Assembly: GCF_002002735.1 (NCBI RefSeq)
Contig: NZ_MUNY01000042.1
Coordinates: 292,452 to 356,451, forward strand
DNA length: 64,000 bases
Source: Algoriphagus sp. A40
Lineage (GTDB): Bacteria; Bacteroidota; Bacteroidia; Cytophagales; Cyclobacteriaceae
Direction of reading: 5' to 3'
Under the pieces are notes generated by a model, which saw nothing but the letters and a program-made list of their open reading frames with translations, had not been told where the DNA came from and searched no databases. Of the stretch, positions 36,882 to 44,938 are shown in pieces. The translations under genes were made by a program, and so were the position numbers. Numbering within the stretch: position 1 is the stretch's first letter; every line of letters begins with the position of its first letter.

Positions 36882-38201
36882 TCACTTAAACCATTCCGGC
36901 TTAGTAGTATCCACCTCGGCCTGCAGCTGATTGAGCAGGTTATAGAGCCCAAAATAGGTTCGGTTGATATACAAGCCATGTCGGGAACCTCGTGCTTGAC
37001 GGGACTTTTTGAACATCTTATCGTTGGAGATTTTGTCACCCAATTGAAAAATTCGCTCAAAGTAGCTGTCATCAGCAAAGTCAAATCGATCCACGTGAAA
37101 GGGTTTGCCCAATAGAGAAATCATGTCCTTAAACACGCCTCTGAAGTAGATTTTTTCTTCCTCGGTATCTCTATCCGAAATAAAATCAAGCGAATAGAAA
37201 ATCTGATTCAACTCGTCTTCCTTCAAAACCATCCCCTTTTTCATCAAAGGAAAATAGCCCTGATAGAAATCCTCCGGGATCACTTTGACACAGCCAAAAT
37301 CAATAATTCCCAATCGATTATCGTCCTGAATTATAAAATTGCCTGGATGGGGATCTGCGTGAACCTGCTTCAGATTGTGCACCTGATGGTGATAGAAATC
37401 CCAAAGAGCCTGCCCGACCTGATTTTTGGCCTGCTGGCTCGGTTTGGTTTCCATCCATTCCTTAATGTGTTTGCCGGAAATCCAGTCCATAGTTATCACC
37501 CGATCTGAGCTGAATTCATCGTAATAGGTCGGGAATTTCAGATTGGGAATATGAGAACAGGCTTGGGAAATCTCACGTGAGCGTTCCACTTCTAATTTGT
37601 AATCCGTCTCCTCAACCAATCGCTCCTCTACCTCTTCCATATAATGGTCGAGTTCTTTCTCATTCATATTGAGAAGCCGGAGGGCAAATGGCCGGACCAA
37701 TTTCAAGTCCGAACTGACGGAATCAGCGACTCCAGGATACTGGATTTTCACTGCGAAGGTCTTTCCATTTTTGGTCGCCTGATGAACCTGGCCAATCGAG
37801 GCTGCGTTTACTGCAGATCTGGTAAAGGTCTCGAAGATTCCTTCCGGCGGCTTCCCGAAGTATTTTTGAAAAGTCTTCACCACCAAAGGATAAGACAAAG
37901 GCGGTGCTGAGTACTGTGCCATCGTAAACTTATCTTGATAAGCTCTCGGCAAGAGATTCTTGTCCATAGACATCATCTGAGCCACTTTCAGAGCCGATCC
38001 TTTCAGCTCACTGAGCGAATTATAGATATCGGTGGCATTGTTGGAGTGGAGCTCTTCCTTATCCATCGATGGATTAACCATCTTTTTGGCGTAATGCTTC
38101 ACGTAATTTCCTCCGACTTTTGCTCCGGTGGAGATAAATTTGGCCGCACGCTGCACTTTAGAAACCGGAATGGATTCCTGTTCTTTTACTTTGCCAGCCA
38201 T
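36882..38201 (-). CDS. ABC1/UbiB (AarF) family atypical kinase
   Basis: A 439-residue member of the ADCK/UbiB protein-kinase-like family. The KxGQ-type N-terminal motif appears as KGSALKVAQMMS. The ATP-site Lys is in TFAVKIQYPG. The catalytic loop is VHADPHPGNFIIQ, followed by GIIDFGCVKV. Related proteins support ubiquinone biosynthesis or lipid homeostasis through ATPase activity; the role in a menaquinone-using Bacteroidete is unclear. The gene follows the TetR regulator by 2 nt, so it is probably co-transcribed with it and controlled by it. Confidence 0.88.
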   Translation of the reverse strand: MAGKVKEQESIPVSKVQRAAKFISTGAKVGGNYVKHYAKKMVNPSMDKEELHSNNATDIYNSLSELKGSALKVAQMMSMDKNLLPRAYQDKFTMAQYSAPPLSYPLVVKTFQKYFGKPPEGIFETFTRSAVNAASIGQVHQATKNGKTFAVKIQYPGVADSVSSDLKLVRPFALRLLNMNEKELDHYMEEVEERLVEETDYKLEVERSREISQACSHIPNLKFPTYYDEFSSDRVITMDWISGKHIKEWMETKPSQQAKNQVGQALWDFYHHQVHNLKQVHADPHPGNFIIQDDNRLGIIDFGCVKVIPEDFYQGYFPLMKKGMVLKEDELNQIFYSLDFISDRDTEEEKIYFRGVFKDMISLLGKPFHVDRFDFADDSYFERIFQLGDKISNDKMFKKSRQARGSRHGLYINRTYFGLYNLLNQLQAEVDTTKPEWFK

Positions 38202-38203
38202 GA

Positions 38204-38869
38204 TTATTTGTTTTGATAGAGAAACTTCGCGAAGTCTAAAAAGCTATCAAAAGCGCTTTTTCCCATTAGGTCAAAAGCCAGATTCACAGATTTTTCAATC
38301 GCGGCATCAGTTTTTTCAAATCGCGGACTTCTGTCATCTAGCCAATATCTAAACACAAATGCTACCTGAAGCCAAAGTGCCTCATCGTAACGTTCCGAAA
38401 TGAACGGTCGAGAAGCGATCTCCTGAGATTCTTTTCCTTCCAAAATTATCTCTCCGGCAAAGTCCTTGAACTTGGCTTTGAATTCCTTGGTGTCAGAAGG
38501 AAGAGATTGGAAGGACTTTGTTTTATTCTGATAAAGGCTTAGCAGGTAGGACCTGTTTTTCTTCAATTCCTCAATCCAGGTGAACAGAAAACTGAGAAAC
38601 TTTTCCCTGACACTGTATTCTTGGTAGACTTCCTGAGCTTCGATCTGCTCCAATGTGGTTTCAAAAATTGAAACCCATACCGAGGATTTGATGGAAGCAA
38701 AAGAAGTGAAGTAGGTGTAAAACTCCTCCTCCTTCATCTTCAGATCCTTTGCAAACTTGAAAACCGAGGCCGGCTCCGACCCATGCTCCAGCACATGGTT
38801 CTTATATCCTTCCAAAATCAGTTTTCGATAATCTTTTTTTGCAGTCTTCTTAGTGGTTGTCGTTTCCAT
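38204..38869 (-). CDS. TetR/AcrR-like transcriptional regulator
   Basis: A 221-residue protein. Residues about 12-65 form a TetR-type helix-turn-helix (YRKLILEGYKNHVLEHG, then VFKFAKDLKMKEEEFYTYF), starting after a short Lys/Thr-rich tail. The helical C-terminal part would bind a ligand; I see no assignable specificity. It sits 2 nt ahead of the ABC1-family kinase gene on the same strand, and the pair is a recurring combination in Bacteroidetes. Confidence 0.75.
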   Translation of the reverse strand: METTTTKKTAKKDYRKLILEGYKNHVLEHGSEPASVFKFAKDLKMKEEEFYTYFTSFASIKSSVWVSIFETTLEQIEAQEVYQEYSVREKFLSFLFTWIEELKKNRSYLLSLYQNKTKSFQSLPSDTKEFKAKFKDFAGEIILEGKESQEIASRPFISERYDEALWLQVAFVFRYWLDDRSPRFEKTDAAIEKSVNLAFDLMGKSAFDSFLDFAKFLYQNK

Positions 38870-38929
38870 GGGTTTTCCTTGAGATACAAGTAAATAACTC
38901 CCAATCGTCCCCGGAGGTTTGCCAAACGC

Positions 38930-38960
38930 AAAAAAAAGCCGGAATAAGATTCCGGCTTTC
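38930..38960 (-). terminator. Terminator after hslV
   Basis: AAAGCCGGAAT and ATTCCGGCTTT form an 11-bp stem with loop AAG; on the - strand it is followed by T residues. It lies about 20 nt after the hslV stop. Confidence 0.85.
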
Positions 38961-38980
38961 CAATTATGGATTCAGTTATT

Positions 38981-39523
38981 TCAATTCTTCACCTTTTCAA
39001 TCACCAGATTGTGATTGGTGTAAATGCAGACATCGGCAGCGATATGGAGGCTCTCCCTTACCATTTCTTCAGCTGATAGATGCGGAGCAAACTTCTTCAT
39101 AGCCCGGGCTGCAGATTGAGCAAACATGCTTCCTGAGCCAATGGTAGCGATTTCCATATCCGGTTCGATCACATCTCCGGTACCGGAAATAATCAGGATA
39201 TCATCCTTGTCGGCGATGATCATCATTGCTTCCAAGCGGCTTAGCATGCGGTCCATCCGCCATTCTTTGGCCAGCTCGACCGCTGCCCGTTTCATGTTGT
39301 TACCGAAGGCTCCGAGTTTTTCTTCAAATTTTTCCAAAAGTGTAAATGCATCTGCGGTGGATCCTGCAAAACCGGTTACGATTTTCCCTCCCTGCAATAC
39401 ACGCAGTTTCTTAACTGTACTTTTTGCAACAGTATTCCCCAAAGTCGCCTGTCCATCTGCTCCGATGACTACCTCACCATTGTGACGAATGGCTACTACG
39501 GTTGTTGATTTGATTTTTTCCAT
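38981..39523 (-). CDS. hslV: ATP-dependent protease subunit HslV
   Basis: A 180-residue threonine protease, the peptidase core of the HslUV (ClpYQ) complex that degrades misfolded proteins. The sequence begins MEKIKSTTVVAIRHNGEVV. The catalytic Thr is exposed after removal of a short propeptide (MEKIKS), as in other Bacteroidetes. GADGQATLG and GSGSMFAQSAARA are conserved. The unfoldase hslU is not adjacent, which is unusual compared with the hslVU operon of many bacteria. The region just upstream holds an unusual repeat array. Confidence 0.95.
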   Translation of the reverse strand: MEKIKSTTVVAIRHNGEVVIGADGQATLGNTVAKSTVKKLRVLQGGKIVTGFAGSTADAFTLLEKFEEKLGAFGNNMKRAAVELAKEWRMDRMLSRLEAMMIIADKDDILIISGTGDVIEPDMEIATIGSGSMFAQSAARAMKKFAPHLSAEEMVRESLHIAADVCIYTNHNLVIEKVKN

Positions 39524-39530
39524 GGATAAA

Positions 39531-39643
39531 AGTTATTGGTTATTAGTTTTTGAGTTATTGGATCCAACAATTTGGCTTTATGAGTTTTGACTAGAGCAAT
39601 AGTAACTGATAACCAATAACTGCACAACCCCTTCTCCAATAAC
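39531..39643. repeat. Symmetrical GTTATTGG/CCAATAAC repeat array upstream of hslV
   Basis: Two direct copies of GTTATTGG (39532, 39554; 22 nt apart) face two inverted copies CCAATAAC (39613, 39636; 23 nt apart). The outer arm 39531-39543 and 39609-39621 form a perfect 13-bp inverted repeat, extending to 17 of 18 positions (39531-39548 with 39604-39621). It could be an operator array for hslV, since it begins 8 nt from the ATG, or a small inverted-repeat element such as a MITE remnant. Confidence 0.55.
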
Positions 39644-39654
39644 CATACAAAAGC

Positions 39655-39682
39655 AAAAGTCCTGTCGAAACAGGACTTTTTG
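39655..39682 (-). terminator. Terminator after pyruvate dehydrogenase E2
   Basis: AAAAGTCCTGT and ACAGGACTTTT form a perfect 11-bp stem with a 4-nt CGAA loop, 15 nt beyond the E2 stop (39695), read on the - strand. Confidence 0.85.
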
Positions 39683-39694
39683 GCAGTTATTCTA

Positions 39695-41353
39695 TTAAAT
39701 CAGGATCCTGACCGGATCTTCAAGTAAGCTTTTCAATGTGATCAAGAATGCTGAACCTACAGATCCATCTACCACTCTATGGTCACAGGAAAGGGTCACC
39801 TTCATGATATTGCCGATCTTCATCTGACCGTCTTTCACGATTACAGTTTCTTTGATCCCTCCTACCGCAAGGATGCAAGCATCAGGCGGGTTGATGATCG
39901 CAGTGAACTCGTCGATTCCAAACATTCCCAAATTGGAAATGGTGAATGTATTTCCTTCCCAGTCTTTGGGCTGAAGTTCTTTGGTTTTTGCTTTTCCGCC
40001 AAGAGTTTTCGCTTGAGTGGAAATCTGAGAGAGAGACAAACTATCTGCAAAACGAATCACAGGCACCAACAGTCCCTCCTCCACAGCTACGGCCATCCCA
40101 ATATGAATATGGTCGTTGTAGCGGATTTTGTCGCCCAACCAGCTGGAATTTACTTTTGGGTGCTGACGCAAAGCAGCTGCTGAAGCCTTGATCACCATAT
40201 CATTGAAGGAGATTTTTACAGGAGAAATCTCGTTCATACTCTTTCTTGCTTCGATTGCCTTGTCCATATTGATTTCCATGGTCAGGTAGAAGTGTGGAGC
40301 TCCAAACTTACTTTGAGCCAGTCGCTTGGCAATTACTTTTCTCATTTGAGAAACTTTCTCCTCGCGGAAGCTTTCCTGACCAACTACCGGAGCGGATGCA
40401 GGAGTTGCTGCGATTGTCGGGGCAGTAGCCGCAACTGGAGCCGCAGAAGGCACAAATGTTTCCACATCACGCTTCACAATTCTTCCGCCTTCACCAGATC
40501 CATTTACCAGGCGAATGTCGACGCCTTTATCCTCAGCCATTTTCTTGGCCAAAGGGGAGGCTTTTACTCTTTCCCCATTCGGTACAGCAGTGGTAATTGG
40601 AGCCGCCGCAGCAACTGGAACTTCAACTTTTGCTTCCACCACAGGTTCAACTTTTACCTCAGTTGGAGCAGCAGCTTTGCTACCTCCCTGATTTGCCTTT
40701 AACAAAGTCTGGTAGTCAGCACCTTTTTCGCCGATCACTGCAATGACACCATCTACTGAAACGCTGTTTCCAGCTTCCACGCCAATATAAAGCAACACAC
40801 CGTCTTCATAGGATTCAAGCTCCATGGTAGCCTTGTCAGTTTCGACTTCGGCAATGATTTCACCGGATTTCACGGTATCACCCACTTTTTTCAGCCAAGT
40901 GGCAATGGTACCTTCCTGCATGGTATCACTCATTTTTGGCATGGTGATCACGGTGGCATTGATACTGGAAGTATCTATTTTTTCTGCCGGAGCTTCAGTT
41001 TTGGCCGAATCTGAAGATTTTGCAGGTTCTGCGACTTTAGCCTCAGGCTTGGATTCCTCTTTTTTGGCTTCAGCAGGAGCGGCAGACCCGCTGAGCAAAT
41101 GCTCGTATGCTTCCCCTTTTTCACCGATAATGGCAATGACACCATTCACAGGTACTGAATCTTTCTCCTGAACTCCAATATATAAAAGGACACCCTCTTC
41201 GTAAGATTCCAATTCCATGGTTGCTTTGTCGGTTTCTACTTCAGCCAGGATGTCTCCAGGCTTTACAGTATCTCCCACCTTTTTCAACCATGCAGCGATC
41301 ACCCCCTCCTCCATTGTGTCACTCATTTTTGGCATTCTGATTATTTCGGCCAT
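39695..41353 (-). CDS. pdhC: Pyruvate dehydrogenase complex E2 (dihydrolipoamide acetyltransferase)
   Basis: Core acyltransferase of the 2-oxoacid dehydrogenase complex, 552 residues. Two N-terminal lipoyl domains (about 1-80 and 135-210) each carry the lipoylated Lys in ETDKATMELESYE. They are so alike that a recent duplication is likely. Ala/Pro-rich linkers join them to a peripheral-subunit-binding domain (VKASPLAKKMAEDKGVDIRLV, about 268-300) and the catalytic domain with SCDHRVVDGSVGS at the C-terminus. E1 and E3 are not adjacent. It could in principle be another 2-oxoacid E2, but IRMPKMSDTMEEGVI favours the pyruvate type. Confidence 0.9.
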   Translation of the reverse strand: MAEIIRMPKMSDTMEEGVIAAWLKKVGDTVKPGDILAEVETDKATMELESYEEGVLLYIGVQEKDSVPVNGVIAIIGEKGEAYEHLLSGSAAPAEAKKEESKPEAKVAEPAKSSDSAKTEAPAEKIDTSSINATVITMPKMSDTMQEGTIATWLKKVGDTVKSGEIIAEVETDKATMELESYEDGVLLYIGVEAGNSVSVDGVIAVIGEKGADYQTLLKANQGGSKAAAPTEVKVEPVVEAKVEVPVAAAAPITTAVPNGERVKASPLAKKMAEDKGVDIRLVNGSGEGGRIVKRDVETFVPSAAPVAATAPTIAATPASAPVVGQESFREEKVSQMRKVIAKRLAQSKFGAPHFYLTMEINMDKAIEARKSMNEISPVKISFNDMVIKASAAALRQHPKVNSSWLGDKIRYNDHIHIGMAVAVEEGLLVPVIRFADSLSLSQISTQAKTLGGKAKTKELQPKDWEGNTFTISNLGMFGIDEFTAIINPPDACILAVGGIKETVIVKDGQMKIGNIMKVTLSCDHRVVDGSVGSAFLITLKSLLEDPVRILI

Positions 41354-41387
41354 AGGTAATTTTGAGCTTGTTCGTTTTTAAAGAGTC

Positions 41388-41419
41388 CAAAAATAGTTTT
41401 TAAAAACGCTTTATTCAAA
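41388..41419 (-). promoter_or_regulatory. Consensus Bacteroidetes promoter for the E2 gene
   Basis: On the - strand TTTG (41416-41419), 20 nt, then TATTTTTG (41388-41395): both boxes are perfect. The expected start is near 41381, about 28 nt before the ATG at 41353. It is the clearest promoter in the window. Confidence 0.7.
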
Positions 41420-41463
41420 TTTATATCCTGTATTTTCCGAGCTGTTTTAGGCCGTTTTGCTCC

Positions 41464-42423
41464 ATGCCACTTACTTCTGAAAGCTCTTACCAAAGGCCTA
41501 ATTGGCTCTTTAGCGGACACTTAGAAACCATTTATCCTGCGCTTTTTCGTAAAGTTGAAGTCCAAAAACCTATGAGGGAAAGGATCGAAACTCCTGATGG
41601 AGACTTCCTTGATCTGGATTGGTTTAGGAGCGGAAATCCCCGCTTGGTAATAATCAGTCATGGTTTGGAAGGAAACAGCACTCGGCCTTATATGCTTGGA
41701 ATGGCTCGGGAATTTCTTAAGAAGGGATTTGATGTCCTGACTTGGAACTTCAGGGGATGCAGCGAGGAAATGAACCGAACTCTGATTTTTTACCATAGCG
41801 GCGCCACTTATGACTTGGATACTGTGGTCAATCATGCCCAAAAAGACTATCGGAAGATTTTCCTGGTGGGATTCAGTTTGGGAGGAAATCTCTCTCTGAA
41901 ATATTTGGGAGAAAAGAAATCCAGCAATCCAAAACTCAAAAAAGGAGTGGCTATCTCAGTTCCCCTGGATCTTGCCAAATCCTGCGAAAAAATTTCTACC
42001 GGAGAAAACGTCATTTACTCCAAGCGCTTTCTGACCACTTTAAAAGAAAAAGTGATCAGAAAATCCCAAGCTTTTCCGGGAAAATTGCCCCTGAGTCAGC
42101 TGCGCAAAGTCAAAACATTAAGAGACTTTGATGAATACTTTACCGGGCCAGTTCATGGTTTTTCGGATGCCGCGGAGTATTACCAGGTCAACTCTTCGCT
42201 GCAGTTTTTGGACCAGATCGAAGTACCAACTTTGGTTCTCAATGCCCAAAACGATCCCTTTTTAAGCGAGACTTGTTTTCCGGTAAAACTGGCCAAAAAG
42301 CTGGATTTGGTCCATTTTGAATTTCCAAAACACGGTGGACATGTGGGGTTTTCCGGTCCTTCCCGTGAAAAAAGCTATTATTCAGAGCTTAGGGCAGTTG
42401 AATTTATAAGCCACGATCTCTAA
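41464..42423 (+). CDS. YheT-family alpha/beta hydrolase
   Basis: A 319-residue alpha/beta-fold hydrolase of the YheT/ABHD1-3 family. The nucleophile elbow is GFSLGGN, the acid is the Asp in LNAQNDPFL and the base is the His in KHGGHVGF. RNWLFSGHLETIYPAL-like residues at the N-terminus and WNFRGCSEEMNRT are family hallmarks. It is cytosolic and substrates are probably esters or lipids; the exact one is unknown. The ATG at 41464 is divergent from the E2 gene and 30 nt ahead of the SRAP gene. Confidence 0.88.
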   Translation: MPLTSESSYQRPNWLFSGHLETIYPALFRKVEVQKPMRERIETPDGDFLDLDWFRSGNPRLVIISHGLEGNSTRPYMLGMAREFLKKGFDVLTWNFRGCSEEMNRTLIFYHSGATYDLDTVVNHAQKDYRKIFLVGFSLGGNLSLKYLGEKKSSNPKLKKGVAISVPLDLAKSCEKISTGENVIYSKRFLTTLKEKVIRKSQAFPGKLPLSQLRKVKTLRDFDEYFTGPVHGFSDAAEYYQVNSSLQFLDQIEVPTLVLNAQNDPFLSETCFPVKLAKKLDLVHFEFPKHGGHVGFSGPSREKSYYSELRAVEFISHDL

Positions 42424-42453
42424 ATTCCGCTCAAATCCATTAATCCCCTGACC

Positions 42454-43152
42454 ATGTGCGGAAGATATTCCCTCAGCAAAAGTAAAATTGAATTGGAAGA
42501 ACGGTTCCAGGCGGAAATGCTGGCGGATTTCAAACCGAGGTTTAACATCGCCCCTACCCAATTGGTGCCTGTGCTTACCTCAGACAGCCCCAAAGGTTTC
42601 TCGTTCTTTTATTGGGGGATCACTCCTGATTTTGGACAAAACAAACCGGTTTCCCAAAAACTGATCAACGCCAAAGCTGAGTCTGTCAATGAGAAAATTT
42701 CCTTCAAAAGCTCCTTTCAGAGGAGGCGCTGTCTGGTGCCTGCTGACGGTTTTTTCGAGTGGAAAAGGCTTGGCAAAAAGACCAAAATCCCTTACCGCTT
42801 TACCTTAAGAGATGAGGATACATTCGCATTTGCCGGGATTTGGGAAGAATATGAAACAGTTTCAGGAGAATCTCAGCATACCTTTTTGATCCTGACCACC
42901 ACGCCCAATGAAGTAGTGGAAGAGGTCCACGACAGAATGCCGGTAATTCTAAACCGGGAGCAGGAAAAAAAATGGCTCGACAAATACACTTCAGAATCAG
43001 ATCTCCTGAATATGCTAAAAACCTATCCCGGAGAATTGATGTTGAGTTATACAGTTTCTCCTCTTGTCAATTCAGTGCAAAACGATACACCCGGAATTAT
43101 CCGCCGTACTTCACCCATGGACCAGTTTGGGAATTATACGCTGTTCGGGTAA
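42454..43152 (+). CDS. SOS response-associated peptidase (SRAP/HMCES family, YedK-like)
   Basis: A 232-residue protein that shields abasic sites in single-stranded DNA by a covalent bond through Cys2. The N-terminus MCGRYSLS leaves Cys2 free after Met removal. The other active-site positions are N31 (FNIAPTQ), the Glu in DGFFEWKR and the His in HDRMPVIL. Length and order match the family. It is likely transcribed with the YheT hydrolase 30 nt upstream. No LexA-type operator was recognised. Confidence 0.94.
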   Translation: MCGRYSLSKSKIELEERFQAEMLADFKPRFNIAPTQLVPVLTSDSPKGFSFFYWGITPDFGQNKPVSQKLINAKAESVNEKISFKSSFQRRRCLVPADGFFEWKRLGKKTKIPYRFTLRDEDTFAFAGIWEEYETVSGESQHTFLILTTTPNEVVEEVHDRMPVILNREQEKKWLDKYTSESDLLNMLKTYPGELMLSYTVSPLVNSVQNDTPGIIRRTSPMDQFGNYTLFG

Positions 43153-43250
43153 AGTCGAAAACAAAAATCCTGATTTGAGCTTTTTTGTGGGATTGCCAGC
43201 AAGTACCGATATTGGCAAACCTTATAGTTTTTCACTCAATAGACCCAATA

Positions 43251-44252
43251 ATGATGAAAAAATCCCGAATTCTCGGAGCCGGGCACTACGTACCTGAAAG
43301 GATCGTGACAAATGAGGAGCTTTCGCAGATGATGAACACCAATAATGAGTGGATCGTCGAACGTACCGGGATTCATGAGCGCCGCTGGTTTACTCCCGGG
43401 GTCGACACAGTCACCAACATGTCTGCCAAAGCCAGTCGCATGGCAATGGAAAGAGCTGGGGTAAAAGCAGAAGAGATCGAATTCATCGTTTTTGCTACGA
43501 TCACCTCAGATTATTTCCTTCCCGGAAATGGGGTTTTGTTGCAAAGAGAATTGGGACTTTCGGGAATTGGAGCGATCGATATCAAAAATGCCTGTTCTGG
43601 ATTCCTTTATGCACTTTCTGTTGCTGATCAGTTCATCAAGACGGGAATGTATAAGAAAATATTGGTCATTGGAGCCGAGATCCAATCCTCCGCCCTAGAC
43701 AAAAGTGACGAAGGTCGCTCCAGTGCGGTGATCTTTGCCGATGGAGCCGGGGCAGTGGTTTTAGGTGCCGTGGAGCAGGATCAACCGGGAATTCTCAGTT
43801 CACATTTGCATTCAGAAGGGGCCTACGCAGAGGAATTGTATTGCATCGCACCAAGCTCAAGTGGCAAAGTCAGACTCTCTCAGGAGATGATAGATCGGGG
43901 AGACTTTTTTCTCAAAATGAACGGAAATGCAGTTTTCAAACATGCAATTGTCCGATTTATGGAAGTGATCATGGAAGCTCTTGAATTCAATGGATTGACA
44001 AAAGATGATCTTGACTTGTTGGTTCCTCACCAAGCCAACCTCAGGATTTCTCAGTATATCCAACAAAAGCTCCAACTTCCGGACGAAAAAGTGTTTAACA
44101 ATATCATGTACTTGGGAAATACGACAGCCGGCACCATTCCAATTGCCCTTTCTCAGGCTTGGGAACAAGGCAGATTGAAACAAGGCGACCTGGTTTGCCT
44201 CGCTGCCTTTGGTTCTGGATTTGCGTGGGCATCAGTGTTATTGAGGTGGTAA
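43251..44252 (+). CDS. Beta-ketoacyl-ACP synthase III (FabH-like)
   Basis: KAS III type condensing enzyme, about 333 residues from ATG 43251 (a tandem ATG follows). An upstream ATG at 43185 adds 22 residues unlike the family. Active-site Cys lies in KNACSGFLYA, His in LVPHQANLRI and Asn in LGNTTAGTIP. It starts fatty-acid chains from acyl-CoA and malonyl-ACP. Genomes of this group usually carry several KAS III copies, and this one is away from the plsX-fabH cluster, so it may be a secondary copy with a different primer. The stop TAA is followed at once by the next ATG. Confidence 0.87.
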   Translation: MMKKSRILGAGHYVPERIVTNEELSQMMNTNNEWIVERTGIHERRWFTPGVDTVTNMSAKASRMAMERAGVKAEEIEFIVFATITSDYFLPGNGVLLQRELGLSGIGAIDIKNACSGFLYALSVADQFIKTGMYKKILVIGAEIQSSALDKSDEGRSSAVIFADGAGAVVLGAVEQDQPGILSSHLHSEGAYAEELYCIAPSSSGKVRLSQEMIDRGDFFLKMNGNAVFKHAIVRFMEVIMEALEFNGLTKDDLDLLVPHQANLRISQYIQQKLQLPDEKVFNNIMYLGNTTAGTIPIALSQAWEQGRLKQGDLVCLAAFGSGFAWASVLLRW

Positions 44253-44831
44253 ATGATGAATGAGACTCAATTGACTTTGGATCTTGAGCTTTGGTTAAAC
44301 GCTGACATTTACCGTAGACAAAATGTCCTGAAACGCCAATTTATCAGCCTCTTGGAGGAAATTGGCAATTCCTTTTCTGCAAATGATTTGAGCCAAATTT
44401 CCAAAAATTCAAAAGGTTCCAAAATATCCAAAGGGAACGATTTACTGGGATTTCCTTACCAGGTTTTGGATTTGATCCGGGATTTTGACCCTGATTCCGG
44501 AGTGAACATCCGACTGCTCAACTGGTTTGGTAATGGTTTTTTTCTGACTGTTTTACTGGGAAAAAACAGATTAAATCCAATAAAATCCTTGTTAGACCTT
44601 GGTTTTAACTATGGCCTGAGCGAAAATCAATGGGACTATCCAGACCTGATTTTGAAGCAAAATCACACCCTAAATCAGGAAAGAATCAAAGCATCTGCGC
44701 TTCAATTCCATCATTGGATCAAAGTTTATGAACCAAAATCAGAACCAAAGGTCAATTCTGAAAAGCTTTGTAAAGCGATAAAAAAAATCCTTGGGATTCT
44801 GAGACTTCCGTCCGAACAAAGCGGGATTTAA
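44253..44831 (+). CDS. Hypothetical protein, coupled to KAS III
   Basis: A 192-residue protein with no family I can name. It starts directly at the KAS III stop, as ATGATG with either Met possible. It is mostly helical and polar, with an N-terminal DLELWLNADIYRRQNVLKRQF, a Ser/Lys-rich stretch (KNSKGSKISKGN) that may be a loop, a hydrophobic ending WFGNGFFLTVLLGK in the middle, and a Lys-rich C-terminal helix. It has no signal peptide. Zero spacing suggests co-translation with KAS III. Confidence 0.65.
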   Translation: MMNETQLTLDLELWLNADIYRRQNVLKRQFISLLEEIGNSFSANDLSQISKNSKGSKISKGNDLLGFPYQVLDLIRDFDPDSGVNIRLLNWFGNGFFLTVLLGKNRLNPIKSLLDLGFNYGLSENQWDYPDLILKQNHTLNQERIKASALQFHHWIKVYEPKSEPKVNSEKLCKAIKKILGILRLPSEQSGI

Positions 44832-44938
44832 CTTAATTTTAAACTGGAAAACAGTTCGTACGTAGTGAGTATACAGAATCTATTCCTTTGATCGTTTGAA
44901 AAAGGTTCTGATTGGGGCCTCACTGAAATCAACATGAT

